A stretch of DNA of 64,000 nucleotides from a virus (IMGVR_UViG_3300044568_006268:62001-126000); one strand, 5' to 3'. Shown: positions 5,729 to 11,618, counted from the first letter of the stretch. Program-made: numbers and translations. Notes: generated from the sequence alone by a model not told the origin.

Positions 5729-5801
5729 TCGGGAAGACAGGACTCGAACCTGCGGCCTCATGCTCCCAAAGCACGCGATCTACCAACTGATCTACTTCCC
5801 G
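5729..5801 (-). tRNA. tRNA-Pro(TGG)
   Basis: Acceptor CGGGAAG/CTTCCCG with the C1-G72 pair typical of proline tRNAs, anticodon loop TTTGGGA closed by CGTGC/GCATG. Confidence 0.92.
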
Positions 5802-5848
5802 TGGCAGAGAGGCTTTTGAAGTGCCCTGCTAGTTCATCTTTTAATTTG

Positions 5849-5922
5849 TCGAATAGACAGGAATCGAACCTGCTAACTGATACGTCCAAGGTACCCGTGC
5901 TTAAAACCTTAGTCACTACTCG
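5849..5922 (-). tRNA. tRNA-Pro(TGG), second copy
   Basis: Acceptor CGAGTAG/CTATTCG with C1-G72, anticodon stem GGTAC/GTATC, loop CTTGGAC, T stem GCAGG/CCTGT. The D arm is irregular. Confidence 0.8.
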
Positions 5923-5936
5923 TTTAAAAACAAAAA

Positions 5937-5966
5937 AGCCTGAATCGGTTGAATGATTCAGGCTTT
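5937..5966 (-). terminator. hairpin terminator in front of tRNA-Pro (unit B)
   Basis: AAGCCTGAATC pairs with GATTCAGGCTT and a T-run follows on the minus strand. It lies between the mini-ORF at 5989-6084 and the tRNA block. Confidence 0.78.
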
Positions 5967-5988
5967 TATATGATGATGTTACTTTATA

Positions 5989-6084
5989 TCATTCAAAAAC
6001 CTGCATACCATTCTCACATGCCTCAGGACGAGGGCATTCTACTGTTAACTGCGATGTTGTTAGTATGTGTGAAAGTATTAACAT
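5989..6084 (-). CDS. 31-aa putative leader peptide (unit B)
   Basis: The peptide begins MLILSHILTTSQLTVECPRP. It sits between a class B promoter and a terminator, as do the mini-ORFs at 3444 and 9336. The three peptides share no clear sequence. A leader-peptide role is inferred from position. Confidence 0.35.
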   Translation of the reverse strand: MLILSHILTTSQLTVECPRPEACENGMQVFE

Positions 6085-6124
6085 TTTAATTTTTATTAGC
6101 AAAGACTCTTTATCTTTGTTTAGT

Positions 6125-6172
6125 TCTTTTATATATCTTTTATATGTTCCGTTATTGCGGAAGTTTCAAAAT
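6125..6172 (-). promoter_or_regulatory. class B promoter-like motif, unit B
   Basis: GAAACTTCC followed by ACATATAAAAGATATATAA at the same 20-nt spacing as the other two class B copies. It overlaps the end of the 54-aa gene at 6152-6316. Confidence 0.6.
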
Positions 6173-6316
6173 TATTTTATTCTTTTCTATTTGTGCTTTA
6201 ATCTTAGCAATCTTTTCTGGACTAGGATTTCTATCTATCGTATACGAAACACCCATCTTGTCCATGTAATCGTAAAGAAGTTGCATATCTTCATTAGTAG
6301 TTTTAGTTGTTTTCAT
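6152..6316 (-). CDS. hypothetical protein, 54 aa
   Basis: The frame begins MKTTKTTNEDMQLLYDYMDK and ends in a lysine-rich helix. It has an ordinary ATG and TAA and a composition like the phage genes. It lies downstream of tRNA-Gly in the direction of transcription. No family is recognised. Confidence 0.5.
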   Translation of the reverse strand: MKTTKTTNEDMQLLYDYMDKMGVSYTIDRNPSPEKIAKIKAQIEKNKIILKLPQ

Positions 6317-6328
6317 AATAACTATTTG

Positions 6329-6402
6329 AGCGGATATTCGGATTCGAACCGAAACTTCAGACTTGGAAGGCCCACGTGCTAGCCGTTAAACACCATACCC
6401 GC
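6329..6402 (-). tRNA. tRNA-Gly(TCC)
   Basis: Acceptor GCGGGTA/TATCCGC, anticodon loop CTTCCAA closed by TGGGC/GTCTG, standard T arm. Confidence 0.9.
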
Positions 6403-6412
6403 ATTTTGTTTG

Positions 6413-6485
6413 AGCAATAAATCAGATTCGAACTGACGACCTCTACCTTGGCAAGGTAATGCTCTACCAACTGAGCTATTATTGC
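6413..6485 (-). tRNA. tRNA-Gly(GCC)
   Basis: Acceptor GCAATAA/TTATTGC, D stem GCTC/GAGC, anticodon stem TTACC/GGTAG with loop TTGCCAA. Confidence 0.92.
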
Positions 6486-6486
6486 A

Positions 6487-6541
6487 TTTGAAGGACTTGC
6501 ACCTTCTGGACATGGTTTGTTTCGCCTAAGTCGCCATGTCA
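6487..6541 (-). ncRNA. two-hairpin remnant with T-arm-like loop
   Basis: On the minus strand GACATGG/CCATGTC closes a 20-nt loop and is followed by GAAGG-TGCAAGT-CCTTC, which resembles a T arm with G in place of the second T. There is no D or anticodon arm. It is probably a tRNA remnant. Confidence 0.3.
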
Positions 6542-6552
6542 ACAGACCCGAG

Positions 6553-6624
6553 AGGGCAGAGTGAGATTCGAACTCACGACCAGTTGATTAACAGTCAACT
6601 GCTCTACCGCTGAGCTATCCACCC
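6553..6624 (-). tRNA. tRNA-Asn(GTT)
   Basis: Acceptor GGGTGGA/TCTGCCC, D stem GCTC/GAGC, anticodon stem GTTGA/TCAAC with loop CTGTTAA. Confidence 0.93.
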
Positions 6625-6630
6625 TTATTG

Positions 6631-6741
6631 CAGGAATGTAAGGAATCGAACCTTAGCATCTTCCGAGACAGGGAGTAATTTATGCAGAATACAATCTTCG
6701 CAGATTGAGTTTTAAGCGTGCTACCATTACACCACATTCCT
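6631..6741 (-). tRNA. tRNA-Asp(GTC) interrupted by a 40-nt insertion
   Basis: The gene is 111 nt long. Acceptor AGGAATG/CATTCCT, D arm GTGT/GCAC, T arm TAAGG/CCTTA and discriminator G are intact. The anticodon stem is split after its third base. Removing 6674-6713 gives CTTCC-CTGTCTC-GGAAG, a normal Asp arm that differs by one base from the intact Asp tRNA at 8421-8494. The insertion contains a 6-bp hairpin CAATCT-GCGA-AGATTG. It could be an intron or a disabling insertion. Confidence 0.75.
6674..6713 (-). other. 40-nt intron-like insertion in tRNA-Asp
   Basis: The segment interrupts the 5' strand of the anticodon stem. It has a central hairpin followed by TATTCTGCA. The tRNA-Tyr insertion at 6925-6971 has the same order: a 6-bp hairpin followed by TATTCAGCA. 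No group I or group II intron core can fit in 40 nt. Confidence 0.6.
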
Positions 6742-6749
6742 GTATTTTG

Positions 6750-6866
6750 TGGGCTCATATGGGCTCGAACCATAATCTCTTCCTAATGACATCCTACCAT
6801 ACTAAAAAGGAATCGAACCTTAGACTCATTATCGAGAAAGCGCTTTGCCAATTAAGCTAATCGCCC
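6750..6866 (-). tRNA. oversized tRNA-like gene with two T-arm-like hairpins
   Basis: GGGCGAT, a D arm and CTTTC start the gene; GGAAG, T arm TATGG/CCATA and TGAGCCC end it. CTTTC/GGAAG forms a perfect 5-bp anticodon stem if about 45 nt between them are extra. The loop may read GAT (with C33) or CAT. The extra part holds a second T-arm-like hairpin. Only four acceptor pairs form, so it may be broken or chimeric. Confidence 0.4.
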
Positions 6867-6872
6867 ATGTAG

Positions 6873-7004
6873 TGAAGAATCCTAGACTCGAACTAGGAAT
6901 GTCAATTAAGACGCCGGTTTTACATCCTTTAAATTGCTGAATAAACACTTTGCACAGTGTTTGCCTTTTTGGACCGGAGCGTTTACCAATTCCGCCAATT
7001 CTTC
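6873..7004 (-). tRNA. tRNA-Tyr(GTA) interrupted by a 47-nt insertion
   Basis: The gene is 132 nt long. Acceptor GAAGAAT/ATTCTTC is perfect, the D arm and long variable arm are of class II type, and the T stem is CCTAG/CTAGG. Removing 6925-6971 joins CCGGTC to TGTAAAACCGG, giving the normal arm CCGGT-CTGTAAA-ACCGG and an 85-nt tyrosine tRNA. The loop CTGTAAA is identical to that of the intact tRNA-Tyr at 8247-8327. Confidence 0.78.
6925..6971 (-). other. 47-nt intron-like insertion in tRNA-Tyr
   Basis: It lies between positions 32 and 33 of the anticodon loop (the boundary can shift by a base). It contains the hairpin AACACT-GTGCAA-AGTGTT followed by TATTCAGCA, which resembles the hairpin plus TATTCTGCA in the Asp insertion. 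Confidence 0.6.
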
Positions 7005-7012
7005 ATTATTGT

Positions 7013-7082
7013 TCTCCCGCTGGGAGTCGAACCCAGCCTCATAGATTAAAAGTCTATTGCCCACACCAGTCTGCTACGAGAG
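7013..7082 (-). tRNA. tRNA-Lys(TTT)
   Basis: Acceptor CTCTCGT/GCGGGAG, anticodon stem ATAGA/TCTAT with loop CTTTTAA, T stem CTGGG/CCCAG. Confidence 0.88.
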
Positions 7083-7169
7083 ATTGTAAAGTTTTCTATT
7101 GCCAACCTCTCAACAGTGTAGAGTATTGACCTATCTATGTTTTCGCTTCATGTTCATTATATTATTTAG

Positions 7170-7243
7170 TGGCCAAGCCTGGACTCGAACCAGGGACCTT
7201 CGCATTATGAGTGCGCCGCTCTAACCAACTGAGCTACATGGCC
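7170..7243 (-). tRNA. tRNA with anticodon CAT (elongator Met or Ile2)
   Basis: Acceptor GGCCATG/CTTGGCC, D stem GCTC/GAGC, anticodon loop CTCATAA closed by CGCA/TGCG, T stem CCTGG/CCAGG. It resembles both elongator Met and lysidine-modified Ile tRNAs; the sequence alone does not decide. Confidence 0.9.
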
Positions 7244-7254
7244 AAAAATGTAGG

Positions 7255-7352
7255 GTTATCCGGTACCTACACTGATTAATGACAATCAGACCATCGTTCA
7301 CCACCTGTAAGAGCCTAACGATAGATACTGTACTTGCTTACACTCAAGTATC
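7255..7352 (-). ncRNA. chain of hairpins between two CAT tRNAs
   Basis: On the minus strand four stems follow one another: ACTTG/CAAGT (extended by GATAC/GTATC), ATCGTT/AACGAT, CTGATT/AATCAG and GTAGG/CCTAC. There is no reading frame. It may be a structured spacer or a separate RNA. Confidence 0.35.
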
Positions 7353-7359
7353 CGCTGGG

Positions 7360-7433
7360 TAGCGAGGACCGGGATCGAACCGGCGACCTTTGGTTTATGA
7401 ATCCAATGTTACTACCAACTGAACTACCTCGCC
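7360..7433 (-). tRNA. tRNA with anticodon CAT (Met or Ile2)
   Basis: Acceptor GGCGAGG/CCTCGCT, anticodon loop TTCATAA closed by TTGG/CCAA with an A.A mismatch, standard T arm. It is the fourth CAT tRNA in the cluster. Confidence 0.82.
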
Positions 7434-7472
7434 AAATTGTAAGTTTTGAATGGACTTACAACCATTGATAGA

Positions 7473-7703
7473 TTATTGGTGATGAGGAATATACTTTCCG
7501 TTCTTAACTCTAACTGCCAGTTTGGTCACGTTAAAATTCCAACAATCAAATGTACTTAATGCAGATCTTTGTTTTGCAAGACTAATGGCTTGCTTTTCTG
7601 CTTTTTCTCGACCTTCTTCCGTTGTTTCGACGAAAAAAGTGGGAGCCTGAACACCAGTCTTACTGGTAGGAACTACTCTCCAAATTCTCAAATTAGTAAT
7701 CAT
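7473..7703 (-). CDS. hypothetical protein, 76 aa
   Basis: A basic protein beginning MITNLRIWRVVPTSKTGVQA with a lysine- and alanine-rich middle helix. It lies below the YqeY-like gene inside the tRNA cluster. No family is recognised. Confidence 0.55.
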   Translation of the reverse strand: MITNLRIWRVVPTSKTGVQAPTFFVETTEEGREKAEKQAISLAKQRSALSTFDCWNFNVTKLAVRVKNGKYIPHHQ

Positions 7704-7746
7704 AAGTTTTAGCTAAGCTAGACCTATGAGGAATTGTACGATTTTG

Positions 7747-7777
7747 TTGACATTTGATTTATATTTTTTTATTATAT
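7747..7777 (-). promoter_or_regulatory. partial class B promoter-like motif
   Basis: GAACATATAATAAAAAAATATAA at 7747-7777 (minus strand) resembles the ACATATAA/TATATAA part of the class B motif but lacks the upstream GAAAC. It lies just upstream of the gene at 7473-7703. Confidence 0.35.
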
Positions 7778-7783
7778 GTTCGA

Positions 7784-8230
7784 TTAAGCCAGAGATTCAA
7801 TAACCTCTTTTACTAATTTTGTATCGGCAAGACCTGGAAATTTCTTAACGAAAGCACCCATAGTCATACCTATTAATTTTTGTTTGTTTAATTCTAAAAC
7901 AGAACCGAGTAAAACATTAACTTCAGTTTCAATTTCAGCTCTAGTCATTTGCTTTGGCAAGTACTTTTCAATAACACCTAATTCATTAGCTTCAGATTCC
8001 ACTAAATCGAATCGACCAGCTTTTGTAAATTCTTCAATAGATTGTCTACGTTGTTTGATTGTAGAAATTACTGCATTTAGAACTAACTCATCAGTAAGTG
8101 GACCAGCATGCTTTGCCTTTTCAGCATCTTGGATTTTTGCCTTTAATCCACTTAATGCATTCTTCGCAATCGCGTTTTTCTCTTTGAATGCTACTATATA
8201 GTCAGCATTGATTGTTTCTCTTAAATTCAT
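7784..8230 (-). CDS. GatB/YqeY-domain protein
   Basis: A 148-residue protein with the full length and layout of the YqeY family: an N-terminal helical half (residues about 1-90) and a C-terminal half with YLPKQMT, GMTMGAFVKKFPG and a final LVKEVIESL. YqeY resembles the tail domain of the tRNA amidotransferase subunit GatB, which binds tRNA, but its activity is unknown. Its place between tRNA genes suggests a role linked to tRNA charging; that is inference. Confidence 0.88.
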   Translation of the reverse strand: MNLRETINADYIVAFKEKNAIAKNALSGLKAKIQDAEKAKHAGPLTDELVLNAVISTIKQRRQSIEEFTKAGRFDLVESEANELGVIEKYLPKQMTRAEIETEVNVLLGSVLELNKQKLIGMTMGAFVKKFPGLADTKLVKEVIESLA

Positions 8231-8246
8231 CTTTACTAATTTTTAG

Positions 8247-8327
8247 TGGGCAACAGTGGACTCGAACCACTCCCGTGAGGACCAGATTTACAGTCTGGCT
8301 GCCGTATCCGAACGACTTTTGCGGCCC
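8247..8327 (-). tRNA. tRNA-Tyr(GTA), uninterrupted
   Basis: Class II tRNA with anticodon arm CCAGA-CTGTAAA-TCTGG, long variable arm and T stem AGTGG/CCACT. The acceptor GGGCCGC/GTTGCCC has one mismatch. It is the reference copy for the interrupted tRNA-Tyr. Confidence 0.88.
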
Positions 8328-8336
8328 ATTATATTG

Positions 8337-8410
8337 TGACTCCTCTGGGACTCGAACCCAGGACTCCCTCATTAAAAGTGAGGTGCTCTAGCCGACTGAG
8401 CTAAGAAGTC
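8337..8410 (-). tRNA. tRNA-Lys(TTT), second copy
   Basis: Acceptor GACTTCT/AGGAGTC, D stem GCTC/GAGC, anticodon stem CCTCA/TGAGG with loop CTTTTAA. Confidence 0.93.
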
Positions 8411-8420
8411 ATTGTAATAG

Positions 8421-8494
8421 CAGTCCTAACGGAATTCGAATCCGCAATCTCTTCCGTGACAGGGAAGCGTCATACGCCAATATGCTGTAGGACT
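8421..8494 (-). tRNA. tRNA-Asp(GTC), uninterrupted
   Basis: Acceptor AGTCCTA/TAGGACT, discriminator G, anticodon arm CTTCC-CTGTCAC-GGAAG. It is the reference copy for the interrupted tRNA-Asp at 6631. Confidence 0.9.
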
Positions 8495-8502
8495 ATATAA
8501 AA

Positions 8503-8576
8503 ATTATTTAGTTTAAGCTCCTTTAAACCATGTAATTTCAGGGAGCTATTTGAGCTTATGCATGGAACTAAATAAT
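8503..8576 (-). ncRNA. long-stem pseudoknot element, possible terminator
   Basis: An 11-bp perfect end stem ATTATTTAGTT/AACTAAATAAT encloses two interleaved stems, CCATG/CATGG and TAAGCTC/GAGCTTA, which form a pseudoknot layout. A run of T follows on the minus strand. It lies between two Asp tRNAs. Confidence 0.45.
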
Positions 8577-8581
8577 AATTG

Positions 8582-8655
8582 CCGAGATGACGGGACTCGA
8601 ACCCGTGACCTTCGCCGTGACAGGGCGACATTGTAACCAACTCTACTACACCTCG
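8582..8655 (-). tRNA. tRNA-Asp(GTC), third gene
   Basis: Acceptor CGAGGTG/CATCTCG, discriminator G, anticodon arm TCGCC-CTGTCAC-GGCGA, T stem ACGGG/CCCGT. Confidence 0.9.
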
Positions 8656-8658
8656 ATT

Positions 8659-8696
8659 TCTAATTTCACGCTCACACTATGCAGTTCTATAAATTA
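8659..8696 (-). other. stem-loop between tRNA-Asp and tRNA-Asn
   Basis: CTAATTT pairs with AAATTAG (7 bp) around a loop of about 24 nt. No T-run follows. The function is unknown. Confidence 0.3.
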
Positions 8697-8714
8697 GTAA
8701 CAGTCTCATCTGGG

Positions 8715-8788
8715 CTCTCCTGACTGGATTCGAACCAGTAACCCTCACCTTAACAGGGTGTCGCTCTAACCGTTGGAGCTACAGGAGA
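8715..8788 (-). tRNA. tRNA-Asn(GTT), second copy
   Basis: Acceptor TCTCCTG/CAGGAGA, discriminator G, anticodon loop CTGTTAA closed by CACC/GGTG. It is the first tRNA below promoter copy 3. Confidence 0.88.
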
Positions 8789-8802
8789 ATATTTGATGTT
8801 TT

Positions 8803-8870
8803 AATTATAAGACAAATATAAACAATGTCATTGACATATGAAAATATTTAATCAAATAGTTATTAACAAT
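8803..8870 (-). promoter_or_regulatory. class A phage promoter, copy 3, within the tRNA cluster
   Basis: TTGTTAATAAC, TTTTCATATGTC and TATATTTG with the usual spacing, on the minus strand. It drives tRNA-Asn and the tRNAs below it. Confidence 0.75.
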
Positions 8871-8873
8871 TTG

Positions 8874-8945
8874 TGGAGCTACCGGGATTCGAACCCGGAA
8901 TAACAGAGTGCAAGTCTATCGTGATGCCAATTTCACTATAGCCCC
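8874..8945 (-). tRNA. tRNA-Ala(TGC)
   Basis: Acceptor GGGGCTA/TAGCTCC, anticodon stem ATAGA/TCTGT with loop CTTGCAC, T stem CCGGG/CCCGG. Confidence 0.92.
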
Positions 8946-8955
8946 ATTAAATTTG

Positions 8956-9030
8956 TAGGAGATGACGGAATCGAACCGACGACCTTTTGCGTGTAAAACA
9001 AACGCTCTAAACCAACTGAGCTAATCTCCT
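8956..9030 (-). tRNA. tRNA-Val(TAC)
   Basis: Acceptor AGGAGAT/ATCTCCT, D stem GCTC/GAGC, anticodon stem TTTGT/GCAAA with loop TTTACAC. Confidence 0.92.
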
Positions 9031-9036
9031 AAATTG

Positions 9037-9110
9037 TAGGTAATATGAGACTCGAACTCATAACCTCCTCGGTATCAGCGAGGTGCTCTAACCAATTGAG
9101 CTAACTACCT
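9037..9110 (-). tRNA. tRNA-Ile(GAT)
   Basis: Acceptor AGGTAGT/ATTACCT, D stem GCTC/GAGC, anticodon stem CCTCG/CGAGG with loop CTGATAC. Confidence 0.94.
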
Positions 9111-9117
9111 GTGGCAG

Positions 9118-9188
9118 CACGAATGGAAGGATTCGAACCTTCATCGACGGTTTTGGAGACCGGCATGCTACCATTGCACCACACTCGT
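9118..9188 (-). tRNA. tRNA-Trp(CCA)
   Basis: Acceptor ACGAGTG/CATTCGT, discriminator G, anticodon stem CCGGT/ACCGT with loop CTCCAAA. Confidence 0.93.
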
Positions 9189-9195
9189 ATTTTAG

Positions 9196-9268
9196 TGGTA
9201 AGGGACGGGATCGAACCGTCATCATCGGATTTTCAGTCCGCTGCATAGACCAACTTTGCTACCTCACC
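9196..9268 (-). tRNA. tRNA-Phe(GAA)
   Basis: Acceptor GGTGAGG/CCTTACC, anticodon loop CTGAAAA closed by CGGA/TCCG, T stem GACGG/CCGTC. Confidence 0.92.
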
Positions 9269-9271
9269 AAA

Positions 9272-9308
9272 AACAAAAAACCTCTGAATTTTTGAAGATT
9301 CAGAGGTT
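9272..9308 (-). terminator. hairpin terminator in front of tRNA-Phe (unit A)
   Basis: AACCTCTGAAT pairs with ATTCAGAGGTT and is followed by TTTTTTG on the minus strand. It lies between the mini-ORF at 9336-9434 and the tRNA block. Confidence 0.78.
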
Positions 9309-9335
9309 AAAGTATATTGTATTAAAATATCGATA

Positions 9336-9434
9336 CTACATCCGAATCACATTGCTATCCACATAATCATTCCCGGCAAACTTAATCGCCCAGTCAAAAT
9401 TCATGTTAATATTTATGTTAGTAGTAGGTATCAT
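9336..9434 (-). CDS. 32-aa putative leader peptide (unit A)
   Basis: The frame begins MIPTTNININMNFDWAIKFA and ends with TAG. It follows the class B promoter at 9454-9500 and precedes the terminator and tRNA-Phe. A leader-peptide role is inferred from the arrangement, which occurs three times. Confidence 0.35.
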   Translation of the reverse strand: MIPTTNININMNFDWAIKFAGNDYVDSNVIRM

Positions 9435-9453
9435 TTTATTGATGTTTTAATAT

Positions 9454-9500
9454 TGTTTTATATATACTGTTATATGTTCTAAATTTCAAAAAGTTTCAAC
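9454..9500 (-). promoter_or_regulatory. class B promoter-like motif, unit A
   Basis: TTGAAACTT followed by ACATATAACAGTATATATAA on the minus strand, with the 20-nt spacing of units B and C. It lies just below the 187-aa gene. Confidence 0.6.
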
Positions 9501-9526
9501 TTATTTTTATATTATTTTAATCTTAG

Positions 9527-10090
9527 TTAGTCCCACCAAGAATCATATTCTTTAGCGAAGATTTCCATTGCTAAAGCAAAGTCTTTACTTCTATTCAAAT
9601 GAGCAATTTTCATACCCATTATGTATTCTTTGTTCTTTTTTCTCAGCTGAGCAGGTGTATATCGCTCATCATTCCTATCCATCAATCTGTGGCAATCTGG
9701 ACGATCTTCGCAAGGAATAGTATAGTAATCTGACTTACCCCATTTAGCGTCATGCTTTTCTCTATATGGCTCGTCGTAGTTATCTTCATGCACTTTCGTT
9801 AATAACTCTAAACATTCAGTCATCGTTCGAATTTGCTTTTCGCGATTCTCATCGACTGTATGGCCATGGTCTTTAACGTATTTGATATGAGCTTTCAACT
9901 TAAAAAGAATTGGTTCCATAATGTAATGGTTATCCCAATCTCTATCTCGCCATACAATAGGCATCCATCGAATTATATTCTTAATTCCTCTCACAAAATC
10001 CTTGGAAGGAATCTTGACGTATTCCTTCCAATAAAATTTTGCATTGTCTACCGCTTCTTCAACGTAGAACTTAATTCGTTCGTTTATCAT
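9527..10090 (-). CDS. hypothetical protein, 187 aa
   Basis: A soluble, highly charged protein rich in tryptophan, tyrosine and histidine. It has a region with IPCEDRPDCHRL (two cysteines and a histidine) and a C-terminus YDSWWD. No family is recognised. It follows the RNA ligase gene by 14 nt and is probably co-transcribed with it. Confidence 0.7.
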   Translation of the reverse strand: MINERIKFYVEEAVDNAKFYWKEYVKIPSKDFVRGIKNIIRWMPIVWRDRDWDNHYIMEPILFKLKAHIKYVKDHGHTVDENREKQIRTMTECLELLTKVHEDNYDEPYREKHDAKWGKSDYYTIPCEDRPDCHRLMDRNDERYTPAQLRKKNKEYIMGMKIAHLNRSKDFALAMEIFAKEYDSWWD

Positions 10091-10104
10091 ATTGATGTTA
10101 TTGA

Positions 10105-11421
10105 TTAACCTTCAGCTTCTTCGGTATCAATTACTCCAGAATCTTTTACGATTCCTTCAAGTACTTTGAATTCGAAAGACTTGAATTTGAATGTTTTGTT
10201 TACCAAACCACCTTCAATTCTTACACAAACTCCTTCTTTGATATGTCTAGTATCTAAGATAGATGGACCAGTTCCGAATGTTTCGACGGTGTTGCTGAAA
10301 TATTCTCGCAAATCTCTATCATCGAATTTATGAGTGATTGCTTCTAATTCGTTTAAGGTTATCGTAGCAACATGTGGTACAGTTTTTACACCTAATTCAT
10401 TACAACGTTTTACAACATCATTCCAAGCATAATCGATAGATTGACCATCTTCATTAGCAAATGTCATACGGTAAACATAAACCTCAGATTGAGTAGGTTC
10501 ACAACCATAAGAATAAGCCATAGACTTACCGTATTGTTTCGTAAACTCTTTATCACCCATTTTGGTTGTATCAACAGATGGCATAATTGCAGCTCCTGTA
10601 GATTCGTAACCTACAATTTCAAAATAAACGGTTTCACCTTTTCTTAAGTTACCTTTGAATAAGTTCATTGCTTTATCTCGGATGGTTGGGTCATGGAATT
10701 GATTTGCGGATTTTGATTCTCCTAAAACAACTCTACGAGTACCATTCAAATAAGCCCATTCTTTGTCGTTGATAGCTAATCCAAATTTAGTAACAAGTTT
10801 TTCTAACCAACCTAATTCTCTAGTCATTTGAACGTGACCAATACGACCTGAAGTACCGTGAAGTTTTTCAGTAATAATGATGTGTTGACCCTTTTCAAAT
10901 TCGTGGATACTCTTACCAAAGTGTCCGGTATCAAAATGTTCTTTGAACATTACAGAAGATCTAGAAACTCGGGTTTTCTTACCTTGATTTTCTCTAGCAA
11001 TTTTAGCCGTATTTGGATTTACATATTTGTTACAGATAGGTACACCTTTCCATTCGTCAAATTCAAATCCTTCTACATCTAAACCAGTTACCATAATGAA
11101 TCCAAAGTAATGTAATGGAACCCAGAAACCATCAGAGATTTCACCTCTAAATTTTTGAGCTCTTACTCTTCGGTTTGCATCGAACATTCCACCTTTCTCA
11201 TCTTTTCTAGCATTTAACTCGGCATCACGATAAAGGTTGTTTGCTTTACAGAACTCATCGGATAACTGACCATCAGATGGAAAGTAAACTCCTAAATGTC
11301 CTTCTAAAGAATCTAAACCAATTACTACTTGATTACCGTGACAAGTTGCTAATTGAACTTTGTCTGCGTTAGGATGTGGTCTCACGTTTGTCAACCTAGT
11401 GACGATTGCATTGTATGCCAT
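10105..11421 (-). CDS. RNA ligase, DraRnl (Rnl5)-like
   Basis: 438 residues. The nucleotidyltransferase motif I is TEKLHGTSGRIG with the adenylated lysine at about 186. Later motifs are FEIVGYE (about 267-273) and EGVCVRIEGG with the motif V lysines near residues 408-418. The N-terminal about 150 residues, starting RLTNVRPHPNADK, match the OB-like domain of the Deinococcus RNA ligase type (DRB0094). Such enzymes seal nicks with a 3'-OH and a 5'-phosphate in RNA using ATP. The gene lies next to the tRNA cluster and directly under promoter copy 4. A role in tRNA repair or splicing is inferred. Confidence 0.88.
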   Translation of the reverse strand: MAYNAIVTRLTNVRPHPNADKVQLATCHGNQVVIGLDSLEGHLGVYFPSDGQLSDEFCKANNLYRDAELNARKDEKGGMFDANRRVRAQKFRGEISDGFWVPLHYFGFIMVTGLDVEGFEFDEWKGVPICNKYVNPNTAKIARENQGKKTRVSRSSVMFKEHFDTGHFGKSIHEFEKGQHIIITEKLHGTSGRIGHVQMTRELGWLEKLVTKFGLAINDKEWAYLNGTRRVVLGESKSANQFHDPTIRDKAMNLFKGNLRKGETVYFEIVGYESTGAAIMPSVDTTKMGDKEFTKQYGKSMAYSYGCEPTQSEVYVYRMTFANEDGQSIDYAWNDVVKRCNELGVKTVPHVATITLNELEAITHKFDDRDLREYFSNTVETFGTGPSILDTRHIKEGVCVRIEGGLVNKTFKFKSFEFKVLEGIVKDSGVIDTEEAEG

Positions 11422-11436
11422 GATTTCGTATTTTTA

Positions 11437-11504
11437 ATTTATAAGACAAATATAATCAATGTCTTCGACACTTGAAAATAATTTCTCATTAAGTTATTAA
11501 CAAT
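11437..11504 (-). promoter_or_regulatory. class A phage promoter, copy 4
   Basis: TTGTTAATAAC, TTTTCAAGTGTCGA and TATATTTG with 24-nt spacing on the minus strand. It lies directly upstream of the RNA ligase gene and just below the tRNA at 11508. Confidence 0.78.
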
Positions 11505-11507
11505 TAG

Positions 11508-11618
11508 TAGTCAGAACAGGATTCGAACCTGTATGGTGTTACCTAGAGTACTCAATACAGAGCGGTAAATCGGTTACGAACCATTACTCTTAGCGTCTTC
11601 CAATTCCGCCACCTGACT
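11508..11618 (-). tRNA. oversized class II tRNA, Leu-like, interrupted anticodon loop
   Basis: 111 nt. Acceptor AGTCAGG/TCTGACT, a leucine-type D arm (GCG/CGC), variable arm GGT-AAC-ACC and T arm ACAGG/CCTGT are intact. AGAGTA pairs with TACTCT across about 33 nt that include a hairpin GGTT-CGT-AACC. Depending on the register the anticodon is GAG (Leu) or TGA (Ser). It lies 1.4 kb away from the main cluster. Confidence 0.55.

Noticed and set aside
6631-6741. group I or II intron in tRNA-Asp
   Set aside because: 40 nt is far too short for any catalytic core.
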